64,000 nt of DNA from NCBI RefSeq assembly GCF_017744835.1, contig NZ_JAGIAM010000004.1, forward strand, positions 124,001 to 188,000, written 5' to 3'. This DNA is from Sphingomonas sp. GTDB taxonomy: Bacteria; Pseudomonadota; Alphaproteobacteria; Sphingomonadales; Sphingomonadaceae. A program made the translations under genes and the position numbers. This document shows, one piece after another, positions 56,754 through 64,000 of this stretch. Within the stretch, counting starts at the first letter, position 1, and the number at the start of each line of letters is the position of its first letter. Below the pieces are notes generated by a model that was not told the origin of the DNA, did not search any database, and worked only from the letters and a program-made list of their open reading frames with translations.

Positions 56754-59267
56754 ATGGAGCTTTTGGGCGAAGGTTGGATGGGCGAGGTGGCGGAAGGCGT
56801 GCCGGGCGTCCCCGTGGCACGGCCCCATCTGGTGGTGGTTGGCAACGGCATGGCCGGGTGCCGCGCGGTCGAGGAGCTGCTGGCGCGCGATGCGGGGCGC
56901 TACCGCGTGACGATCTTCGGCGCCGAGCCGCATGTGAACTACAACCGGATCATGCTCTCCCCCGTGCTCGCGGGCGAGAAGAGCTTCGACGAGATCGTGA
57001 TCAACGACGCGGCCTGGTATGCCGACAACGGAATCGAGTTGATCGCCGGCGATCCCGTCGTGGCGATCGACCGCGAGGCGCGGCGCGTCACCGCGCGGAG
57101 CGGGCGCAGCGTCTCGTACGACAAGCTGCTGATCGCGACGGGCTCCGATCCCTTCATCATCCCGGTACCGGGCAAGGACCTGCCCGGCGTGATCAGCTTC
57201 CGCGACATGAGCGACGTCGATGCGATGCTCGCCGCGGCCGCCGCGGGCGGCGACGCCGTGGTGATCGGCGGCGGGCTTCTCGGGCTCGAAGCGGCGCACG
57301 GGCTGACGCTGCGCGGCATGAAGGTGACCGTGCTCCACCTGATGAACACGCTGATGGAGCGCCAGCTCGACGAGGCGGCGGGCTGGCTGCTCAAGCAGGA
57401 GCTCGAGGCGCGTGGCCAGACGGTGCTCACCGGCGCCGACACCGCCGAGATCATCGGCGCCGACCGCGTCGAGGGCGTGCGCCTCAAGGACGGGCGCGAG
57501 ATCCCGGCGAGCCTGGTGGTGATGGCGGTGGGCATCCGTCCCAACACCGCACTTGCGCGCGAGGCCGGGCTCGACGTCGGCCGCGGGATCAAGGTCGACG
57601 ACCATATGGTCACCAGCGACCCCAACGTCCTCGCGGTCGGCGAATGCGTCGAGCATGACGGGCAGGTCTATGGCCTGGTCGCGCCGCTGTGGGAGATGTG
57701 CCGCGCGCTCGCCGACGGGCTGGTCGAAGCGCACAGCGGGTACAAGGGATCGGTGACGTCGACCAAGCTCAAGGTCTCGGGGATCGACGTCTTCTCGGCC
57801 GGCGACTTCGCCGGGGGCGACGGCGCCGAGGACATCGTGCTGCGCGACGCGGCGCGCGGGGTCTACAAGCGCGTGGTGGTCAAGGACGACCGGATCGTCG
57901 GCGCGGTGCTCTATGGCGATACCGCCGACGGCAGCTGGTATTTCGACCTGTTGAAGAAGCAGGAGGACGTGTCCGAGCTGCGCGACCTGCTGATCTTCGG
58001 CCAGGCATACGCCTCCGGAGGTGGGCAAGCGGACCCTAAGGCGGCCGTTGCGGCGCTCTCGGACGATGCCGAGATCTGCGGCTGCAACGGCGTCAGCAAG
58101 GGCCAGGTCGTCGCCTGCATCGAGAAGGGCGCGTGCAGCCTCGATGCGGTCCGCGCGGGGTGCAAGGCCTCGGCGAGCTGCGGCTCATGCACGGGCCTTG
58201 TCGAGAATCTGCTGGCGCTGACGCTGGGCGACGCGGTGCAGGCGGGCCCCAAGACGATGTGCAAGTGCACCAGCTTCGGCCATGACGACGTCCGCCGCGA
58301 GATCGTGGCGCAGGGGATGAAGTCGATCCCCGAAGTGATGCAGCGGCTGCACTGGTCGACGCCCGACGGCTGCTCCTCGTGCCGTCCCGCGCTCAACTAT
58401 TATCTGCTTTGTGCCTGGCCCGGCGAGTACAGCGACGACCAGCAGAGCCGCTTCGTCAACGAGCGGATGCACGCCAACATCCAGAAGGACGGCACCTATT
58501 CGGTCGTCCCGCGCATGTGGGGCGGGATCACCAGCCCGCAGGAGCTGCGCGCGATCGCCGACGTGGTCGAGAAGTACGACGCGCCGATGGTCAAGGTCAC
58601 CGGCGGGCAGCGGCTCGACATCTTCGGGATCAAGAAGGAGGATCTGCCCGCGGTCTGGGCCGATCTCAATGCGGCCGGGATGGTCTCGGGGCACGCATAC
58701 GGCAAGGCGCTGCGCACGGTGAAGACGTGCGTGGGCTCCGAATGGTGCCGCTTCGGAACCCAGGATTCGACCGGGCTCGGCGTCAAGCTCGAGCGCGGCT
58801 TCTGGGGAAGCTGGATGCCGCACAAGTTCAAGATGGCGGTCTCGGGATGCCCCAGGAACTGCGCCGAGGCGACGATCAAGGATTTCGGCGTGGTCTGCGT
58901 GGACTCGGGCTACGAGCTCCATGTCGGCGGCAATGGCGGCATCCATGTGCGCGCGACCGACCTGCTGGTGAAGGTGGCGACCGAGGAGGAGGCGATCCAT
59001 TACGCCGCGGCCTTCGTCCAGCTCTACCGCGAGGAAGCGCGCTATCTGGAGCGCACCGCGCCGTGGATCGAGCGCGTCGGGCTCGAGTACGTCAAGGACC
59101 GGATCGTCGAGGACGCCGAGCTCCGCGACACGCTGGCCGCGCGCTTCTGGTATTCGCAGAGCTTCAGCCAGGACGACCCCTGGGCCGAGCGCGCGCAAGG
59201 CGCGGAACGCGAGCAGCACGCGCACATGGCTGCCTTCAAACCCATCCGTGAGGAGGAAATCGCATGA
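56754..59267 (+). CDS. nirB: Assimilatory nitrite reductase large subunit
   Basis: An 837-residue siroheme nitrite reductase that reduces nitrite to ammonium with NAD(P)H. Order: FAD/NAD(P) oxidoreductase domain (VVVGNGMAGCRAVEELL), BFD-like [2Fe-2S] segment (ICGCNGVSKGQVV..CGSCTG), ferredoxin-like repeat, then the siroheme/[4Fe-4S] motifs CVGSEWC and SGCPRNC. The start may be ATG 56754 or ATG 56778; the latter has AAGG close by. Longer frames would include the terminator. Its stop overlaps nirD by ATGA. Confidence 0.93.
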   Translation: MELLGEGWMGEVAEGVPGVPVARPHLVVVGNGMAGCRAVEELLARDAGRYRVTIFGAEPHVNYNRIMLSPVLAGEKSFDEIVINDAAWYADNGIELIAGDPVVAIDREARRVTARSGRSVSYDKLLIATGSDPFIIPVPGKDLPGVISFRDMSDVDAMLAAAAAGGDAVVIGGGLLGLEAAHGLTLRGMKVTVLHLMNTLMERQLDEAAGWLLKQELEARGQTVLTGADTAEIIGADRVEGVRLKDGREIPASLVVMAVGIRPNTALAREAGLDVGRGIKVDDHMVTSDPNVLAVGECVEHDGQVYGLVAPLWEMCRALADGLVEAHSGYKGSVTSTKLKVSGIDVFSAGDFAGGDGAEDIVLRDAARGVYKRVVVKDDRIVGAVLYGDTADGSWYFDLLKKQEDVSELRDLLIFGQAYASGGGQADPKAAVAALSDDAEICGCNGVSKGQVVACIEKGACSLDAVRAGCKASASCGSCTGLVENLLALTLGDAVQAGPKTMCKCTSFGHDDVRREIVAQGMKSIPEVMQRLHWSTPDGCSSCRPALNYYLLCAWPGEYSDDQQSRFVNERMHANIQKDGTYSVVPRMWGGITSPQELRAIADVVEKYDAPMVKVTGGQRLDIFGIKKEDLPAVWADLNAAGMVSGHAYGKALRTVKTCVGSEWCRFGTQDSTGLGVKLERGFWGSWMPHKFKMAVSGCPRNCAEATIKDFGVVCVDSGYELHVGGNGGIHVRATDLLVKVATEEEAIHYAAAFVQLYREEARYLERTAPWIERVGLEYVKDRIVEDAELRDTLAARFWYSQSFSQDDPWAERAQGAEREQHAHMAAFKPIREEEIA

Positions 59268-59602
59268 TCGGCGAATGGCTCGACATCGGCTGGCTGCACG
59301 AGATCCCGGTGCGCGGCAGCCGCACGGTTCCGGTCGACGGCGGCGAGGAGCTGGCCGTGTTCCGCACCGGCGACAATCAGGTTTTCGCGTTGGTCAACAA
59401 ATGCCCGCACAAAAAGGGGCCGCTGAGCCAGGGCATCGTCCATGGCCACAGCGTCTCGTGCCCGCTGCACAACTGGAACATCGCGCTCGCGACCGGCCAG
59501 GCGCAGGGCGAGGACAAGGGCTGCACGCCGACGATCCCGGTGAAGGTCTCGGGCGGCCGCGTGCTGATCTGCCGCGCGAGCACGCTGAAGGCTGCGGCGT
59601 GA
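59264..59602 (+). CDS. nirD: Nitrite reductase small subunit, Rieske-type
   Basis: A 112-residue NirD. It keeps both Rieske ligand pairs, Cys-Pro-His in NKCPHKKG and Cys-x2-His in SCPLHNW, so it could hold a [2Fe-2S] cluster; E. coli NirD lacks such ligands. It forms a complex with NirB. After its stop lies a REP-like double hairpin. Confidence 0.9.
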   Translation: MIGEWLDIGWLHEIPVRGSRTVPVDGGEELAVFRTGDNQVFALVNKCPHKKGPLSQGIVHGHSVSCPLHNWNIALATGQAQGEDKGCTPTIPVKVSGGRVLICRASTLKAAA

Positions 59603-59619
59603 GGGGGTGCGCCCTTTCT

Positions 59620-59715
59620 CCCTCTCCCCTCTGGGGAGAGGGTCGGGGAGAGGGGCAGGAGCCGCGCACTCTCCGCACTGCCCCTCTCCCAACCCTCTCC
59701 CCGGAGGGGAGAGGG
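59620..59715. repeat. REP-like double hairpin between nirD and the nitrate reductase gene
   Basis: Two identical 10-bp stems (CCCTCTCCCC/GGGGAGAGGG) lie at 59620-59642 and 59693-59715, and between them GGGGAGAGGGGCAG (59645-59658) pairs with CTGCCCCTCTCCC (59679-59691). The last arm is also the ribosome site of the next gene, whose TTG is at 59718. Confidence 0.85.
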
Positions 59716-59717
59716 CT

Positions 59718-62309
59718 TTGACTCCCATCCGCACCACCTGCGCCTATTGCGGCGTCGGCTGCGGGATCGTGGCGATGCGCACCGGCGCGCGCTCGGTGGA
59801 GATCAAGGGCGACCCCGAGCATCCGGCCAATGCGGGCAAGCTCTGCTCCAAGGGCACGCACCTGGGCGAGACGGTGGGCCTGGAGGGCCGCCTGCTCTTT
59901 CCCGTGATCGGCAGGAAGCGCGCGAGCTGGGACAAGGCGCTCGACCTCGTCGCCCGCCGCTTCCGCGAGACGATCGCGCAGCACGGGCCGGACAGCGTCG
60001 CCTTCTACGTCTCGGGCCAGCTGCTGACCGAAGACTATTACGTCGCCAACAAGCTGATGAAGGGCTTCATCGGATCGGCGAACATCGACACCAATTCGCG
60101 GCTGTGCATGTCGAGTGCAGTCGCGGGCCACAACCGCGCGTTCGGCGAGGACGTGGTGCCGGCGAGCTATGACGATCTCGACGCGGCCGACCTGATCGTG
60201 CTCGTCGGCTCGAACACCGCCTGGTGCCACCCGGTGGTCTATCAGCGCATCCGCGCACGGTGCGACGCCGGCGCCAAGCTGGTGGTGATCGACCCGCGCC
60301 GCACTGAGACCGCCGCCGAAGCCGACCTCCACCTCGCGCTGCGCCCGGGTAGCGACGTCGCGCTGATGAACGGCCTGCTCGCGCATTGCCGCGACGAGGG
60401 GCTGGTCGACGAGGATTTCCTCGCCGCGCATGTCGAGACGCCCGCGGAGTTCTGGGAAACGCTCGGCGAGGGCAGCGACCTCTGGTCGGTGGCGCGGATC
60501 TGCGACCTCGCGCCGGCGGACCTGCGCCGCTTCTACGAGCTGTTCGCCGCGCATCCGCGCACCGTCACGATGTTCAGCCAGGGCGTCAACCAGTCGATCC
60601 GCGGCACCGATCAGGTCAACGCGATCCTCAACCTGCATCTCGCGACGGCACGCATCGGCAAGCCGGGCTCGGCGCCCTTCTCGATCACCGGCCAGCCCAA
60701 CGCGATGGGCGGGCGCGAAGTGGGCGGGCTCGCCTCCAGCCTCGCCAGCCACATGGATTTCGCCCCCGACAATGTCGCGCGCGTCGGCCGCTTCTGGGCG
60801 GCGCCGAGCATGGCGTGCAAGCCGGGGCTCAAGGCCGTCGACCTGTTCCGCGCGATGGGCGAGGGACGGATCAAGGCGCTTTGGGTGATGGCGACCAACC
60901 CCGCCGTCTCGATGCCCGACGCCGGCCGCGTCCGCGAGGCGCTGGCCGCCTGCCCCTTCGTCGTCGTCTCGGATGTGATGGAGGACACCGACACCGGCCG
61001 CTTCGCGCATGTTCGCCTGCCCGCCGCCGCCTGGGGCGAGAAGGACGGGACAGTCACCAATTCGGAACGCCGCGTCAGCCGCCAGCGCCCGATCTTCGCC
61101 GCGCCGGGCGAGACGCGGCCCGACTGGTGGATCGTCAAGGAAGTCGGCCGCCGCATGGGCTGGCGCACTGCCTTCGCCTATGACCGTCCCGCCGATATCT
61201 TCCGCGAGCATGCCCGCCTCTCTGCCTACCAGAACGATGGCGTGCGGCTGTTCGACCTGGGCGGCAAGGTCGCGATCGGCAACCACGACTATGACGCGCT
61301 CGAGCCCTTCCGCTGGGGTGGCGATGCCTTCGCCGACGGGCGGTTCCCGACGCCGAGCGGCAAGGCGCGGCTGGTGGCGGTGCGGCAGATGGATCTGCAG
61401 GACCCGCTGCCGAAATGGCCGCTGACGCTCAACACGGGGCGTTACCGCGACCAGTGGCACACGATGACGCGCACCGGCCTGAGCCCCAAGCTCGCACGGC
61501 ACCGCGAGGAGCCGCTGGTCGAGGTCCACCCGCTGGATATCGAGGCGTTGGGACTCGCCGACGGCGGGCTGGCGCGCGTCTCGACGCCGCAGGGCGAAAG
61601 CATCTTCCGCGTGGCCGCGAGCGAGGGGCAGCGCCGCGGGGAGATCTTCACGCCGATCCACTGGACCGACCAGCAGGCGGCCGGCGGTCGCACCGGCCTC
61701 CTCCCCCGCCCGCTCACCGATCCGCATTCGGGCCAGCCGGGGTTCAAATCCACGCCCGCGGCGATCGCGCAGGTGCCCGCGGAATGGCGCGGCTTCCTGC
61801 TCGCGGGCGGCGAAATCGAGCGACCCGCCTGCCTCTGGTCGGTGCGCGTCGCGGTGCCGAGCGGCAGCCTCTACGAGCTGGCGGGCAACGGCCGGTCCGA
61901 GGCGCTCGAGGCGCTGCTGCCCAAGGGCGAGCGCGTCGAGGCGATCGACCATTCGCGCGGAACGCGCCGCATCGCGGTGATGCGCGAGGGCAAGCTGGTC
62001 GCAGCGCTGTTCGTCACGCGCACCGGGCTGCTGCCGACGCGTGACTGGCTGATTGCACAGCTCGGCCAGGCCGCCGGCCCGACTTTGCTCGCCGGTGCGC
62101 CTCCGGGTGCGCGCGAGGATCGCGGGCCGATCGTCTGCCTGTGCTTCGACGTCGGGCTCAAGACGATCGTCAAGGCGATCGGCAGCCAGCAGCTCACCAG
62201 TGTCGAAGCCGTGGGCGCGGCGCTCTCCGCCGGCACCAATTGCGGCTCATGCCGCCCGGCGATCCGCCAGCTGATCGAGGAAAACAGGAGCCAAGCCCAT
62301 GCAGGATGA
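59718..62309 (+). CDS. Assimilatory nitrate reductase, molybdopterin catalytic subunit
   Basis: An 863-residue Nas-type nitrate reductase. The N-terminal [4Fe-4S] motif CAYCGVGC..LCSKG is complete, followed by Mo-bisMGD domains (SRLCMSSAVAGHNRAFGED, NPAVSMPDAGRV, NTGRYRDQWHTMTRTG). The C-terminus carries a BFD-type [2Fe-2S] domain (CLCFDVG..NCGSCRPAI). The only credible start is TTG 59718, right after a hairpin. It ends 11 bases inside the next gene. Often called nasA or nasC in other species. Confidence 0.92.
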   Translation: MTPIRTTCAYCGVGCGIVAMRTGARSVEIKGDPEHPANAGKLCSKGTHLGETVGLEGRLLFPVIGRKRASWDKALDLVARRFRETIAQHGPDSVAFYVSGQLLTEDYYVANKLMKGFIGSANIDTNSRLCMSSAVAGHNRAFGEDVVPASYDDLDAADLIVLVGSNTAWCHPVVYQRIRARCDAGAKLVVIDPRRTETAAEADLHLALRPGSDVALMNGLLAHCRDEGLVDEDFLAAHVETPAEFWETLGEGSDLWSVARICDLAPADLRRFYELFAAHPRTVTMFSQGVNQSIRGTDQVNAILNLHLATARIGKPGSAPFSITGQPNAMGGREVGGLASSLASHMDFAPDNVARVGRFWAAPSMACKPGLKAVDLFRAMGEGRIKALWVMATNPAVSMPDAGRVREALAACPFVVVSDVMEDTDTGRFAHVRLPAAAWGEKDGTVTNSERRVSRQRPIFAAPGETRPDWWIVKEVGRRMGWRTAFAYDRPADIFREHARLSAYQNDGVRLFDLGGKVAIGNHDYDALEPFRWGGDAFADGRFPTPSGKARLVAVRQMDLQDPLPKWPLTLNTGRYRDQWHTMTRTGLSPKLARHREEPLVEVHPLDIEALGLADGGLARVSTPQGESIFRVAASEGQRRGEIFTPIHWTDQQAAGGRTGLLPRPLTDPHSGQPGFKSTPAAIAQVPAEWRGFLLAGGEIERPACLWSVRVAVPSGSLYELAGNGRSEALEALLPKGERVEAIDHSRGTRRIAVMREGKLVAALFVTRTGLLPTRDWLIAQLGQAAGPTLLAGAPPGAREDRGPIVCLCFDVGLKTIVKAIGSQQLTSVEAVGAALSAGTNCGSCRPAIRQLIEENRSQAHAG

Positions 62310-63084
62310 TTTCCGCCCCGGCGACGTGTGGCTGGTCGGCGCGGGCCCCGGCGACCCGGACCTGCTCACCCGCAAGGCCGAACGGCTGATGCGCACCGCC
62401 AGCGTAGTTTTCTACGACGCGCTGGTCGGCCCCGGCGTGCTCGCGCTGATCCCGCCGCATGTCCGCAAGGTGCCGGTGGGCAAGCGATCGGGCCGCCATT
62501 CGAAGGACCAGCGCTCGATCAACGAACTGCTCGTCGAAGCCGCGCTCGACGGCGAGCGCGTGGTGCGGCTCAAGGGCGGCGATCCCGCCGTCTTCGCACG
62601 ATCGATGGAGGAAATGGCGGCGCTGGCCGCGGTGGGCGTGACCGCACGCATCTGCCCCGGCGTGACCGCGGCGAGCGCGGCGGCGGCCTCGGCGGGCGTG
62701 TCGCTGTCGCTGCGCGGGCTCGGGCGGCGCGTCCAGTTCGTGACCGCGCACGTCCAGGCGGGCGAGCCGCTGGAGCTCGACTGGGCAAGGCTCGCCGATG
62801 CGGGCGCCACCACCGCCTTCTACATGGGCCGATCGGCAGCGGGAGAGATCAGCCGCGAGCTGATCGCCGCGGGGCTCGACGCCGCGACGCCGGTGATGGT
62901 CGCCTGCGACGTGAGCCTGCCCAGCGAACGGCTGTTCCGCACGCGGCTGGACCTGCTGCCGATCGCCGTGAAGGCCGTCGCGGACGACAGCCCCACGCTG
63001 ATCCTGGTCGGCGAGGCGGTGGCGAGCAACCCCGCCCTCTCCCCGCGCGCGATCGCCCGGGCATTCTCCGCGCCGCAGGACTGA
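62299..63084 (+). CDS. cobA: Uroporphyrinogen-III C-methyltransferase
   Basis: A 261-residue SUMT that makes precorrin-2, the first step to siroheme, the cofactor of NirB. Marks are VWLVGAGPGDPDLLTRKA, YDALVGPGVL, RLKGGDPAVFAR and ICPGVTAASAAAA. It overlaps the nitrate reductase gene and ends the operon. No precorrin-2 oxidase/ferrochelatase domain is fused, so that step must be encoded elsewhere. Confidence 0.93.
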   Translation: MQDDFRPGDVWLVGAGPGDPDLLTRKAERLMRTASVVFYDALVGPGVLALIPPHVRKVPVGKRSGRHSKDQRSINELLVEAALDGERVVRLKGGDPAVFARSMEEMAALAAVGVTARICPGVTAASAAAASAGVSLSLRGLGRRVQFVTAHVQAGEPLELDWARLADAGATTAFYMGRSAAGEISRELIAAGLDAATPVMVACDVSLPSERLFRTRLDLLPIAVKAVADDSPTLILVGEAVASNPALSPRAIARAFSAPQD

Positions 63085-63086
63085 AA

Positions 63087-63129
63087 GGAAATGGGGCGAC
63101 CCTGGGAGAGGGCCGCCCCGACCGTTTCC
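63087..63129. terminator. Hairpin between convergent cobA and TonB receptor genes
   Basis: GGAAA..GGGGCG (63087-63098) pairs with CGCCCC..TTTCC (63114-63129) around a 15-base loop. It could end both transcripts, but has no long T-tract. Confidence 0.65.
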
Positions 63130-63142
63130 AGGCGCGAGGAGC

Positions 63143-64000
63143 CTAGAAGCGGAACCTTGTGCCCGCACGGAAGGCGCGTCCGATCACGCCGGACTGGCTC
63201 CACGTCGGGTTGTAGTTGTTCGCCGCATAGTTCGGCAGGTTGATCGGCGCCTTGGCGTCGAACAGGTTGTTGACGTTCACATAGAAGCTGAAGTCGTCCG
63301 ACACCTTGTAGGTCGCGACCATGTCGACGACGAGGAAGTGCTTGGTCCGGCAGAAGGCGGGATCGGCGAGCGCATTGTCGCAATCGTCCTTCGTGTCCGG
63401 GCCCGAGATGTCCTCGGCCGTGTTGCGATAGCCGCTGGTGTAATAGGCCGTCGCCGACAGGCTGGCAGGGCCGAACTCGACCGTGTTCTGCCAGTTGGCG
63501 CGCCACGCCGGCGTGCCCGCGCCCGAGGAGAGCGCGTACGGCCCCTGCGTGCCGACATATTGCTGCGTGCCGCCCGGCGCGACGAGGTTGAACTCGAGGA
63601 TCCGGGTCGCCTCGAACTGGCTCAGCCACCGCACGCCGCCGCCCAGCTTGAGGTCGAGCGTCGCGGTGACGTCGATGCCCGACGTCCGCTGCTCGGCCGC
63701 GTTGACGTAGGACGCGTTGACGAAGGCCACCGTGCGCGGCGCGTTGGGATAGAGCGGGTCCGCGTCGTTCAGGAGCACGCTATAGCCATCGGGCAGCGGT
63801 TCGCCGGCATAATAGGCCGCCAGCGCGGCGCCGTAATCGGGTGCGCCGGCGATGAAGTCCTTCTTGCTGATGTTGTAATAATCGATCGTCGCGCTGAACC
63901 AGCGCGCGGGCTCGAACACCGCGCCGACGGTGAAGCTGCGCGAGCGCTCGGGCTTCAGGCCGGGCGTGCCGGTGGTGTTGATGCCCAGCGCGTTGTTGGG
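63143..64000 (-). CDS. TonB-dependent receptor, C-terminal part
   Basis: The frame is open from the window edge to the stop at 63143 (285 codons). Content is typical of a receptor barrel end: LKPERSRSFTVGAVFEPARWFSATIDYY, NLFDAKAPINLPNYAANNYNPTW and terminal RAFRAGTRFRF. The N-terminus is outside the window, so the substrate class cannot be judged. It converges with the nitrate operon and is probably unrelated to it. Confidence 0.88.
   Translation of the reverse strand, partial: PNNALGINTTGTPGLKPERSRSFTVGAVFEPARWFSATIDYYNISKKDFIAGAPDYGAALAAYYAGEPLPDGYSVLLNDADPLYPNAPRTVAFVNASYVNAAEQRTSGIDVTATLDLKLGGGVRWLSQFEATRILEFNLVAPGGTQQYVGTQGPYALSSGAGTPAWRANWQNTVEFGPASLSATAYYTSGYRNTAEDISGPDTKDDCDNALADPAFCRTKHFLVVDMVATYKVSDDFSFYVNVNNLFDAKAPINLPNYAANNYNPTWSQSGVIGRAFRAGTRFRF

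Noticed and set aside
59607..59717. Longer N-terminus for the nitrate reductase from an upstream start
   Set aside because: The extension is the REP-like double hairpin, giving a proline- and glycine-rich stretch unknown in the family.

Overview
The window is about 64 kb of GC-rich DNA with dense, short-spaced gene arrangement. The gene content points to a free-living, plant-polymer-degrading alphaproteobacterium, most likely a sphingomonad (Sphingomonas-like; Caulobacterales is the alternative). The main reasons are large TonB-dependent receptors next to tryptophan-halogenase-like and cupin-like genes, a ManD-type mannonate dehydratase, NasTS-type nitrate control and REP-like GTCACCCCGG hairpins. 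The genus call is an inference from gene content only. I see no rRNA, tRNA, phage, IS element or CRISPR array.

Region 1 (1-23.7 kb) is a glucuronoxylan utilisation locus. It encodes a xylose transporter, a D-xylonate dehydratase, a LacI-type repressor, a GH3 beta-xylosidase/glucosidase, GH9 and GH43 hydrolases, two flavin-dependent halogenase homologues, a large TonB-dependent receptor, a cupin-like protein, GH67 alpha-glucuronidase, D-mannonate dehydratase and a GH10 xylanase. The proposed flow is: GH10 cuts the chain, the receptor imports oligomers, GH67 removes methylglucuronate, GH43 and GH3 release xylose, the MFS protein takes xylose into the cytoplasm, and XylD belongs to an oxidative xylose route. 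Sites matching or close to TGGTAGCGCTAACA lie before at least five promoters and tie the locus to the LacI regulator.

Region 2 (23.8-28.2 kb) is mixed housekeeping: a P-loop kinase-like protein, a PfkB sugar-phosphate kinase, an ArsR regulator, an AlkB-like dioxygenase and a membrane dipeptidase. Region 3 (28.2-37.6 kb) is a signalling block: a hybrid histidine kinase, a soluble 1789-residue kinase with about ten HAMP units in tandem, a small winged-helix protein, two small membrane proteins and a phosphoribosyltransferase.

Region 4 (37.6-52 kb) holds two efflux operons and three TetR genes. One is an E. coli YbhGFSR/CecR-like ABC exporter with an added outer-membrane factor. The other is a complete RND tripartite pump with a divergent TetR gene.

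Region 5 (52-63.1 kb) is an assimilatory nitrate cluster: nasT, nasS, a nitrate/nitrite MFS transporter, an outer-membrane porin, nirB, nirD, a molybdopterin nitrate reductase and a siroheme-pathway methyltransferase. The transporter and nirB are each preceded by a leader with hairpins followed by an intrinsic terminator, which fits NasT (ANTAR) antitermination. The window ends inside another TonB-dependent receptor on the minus strand.
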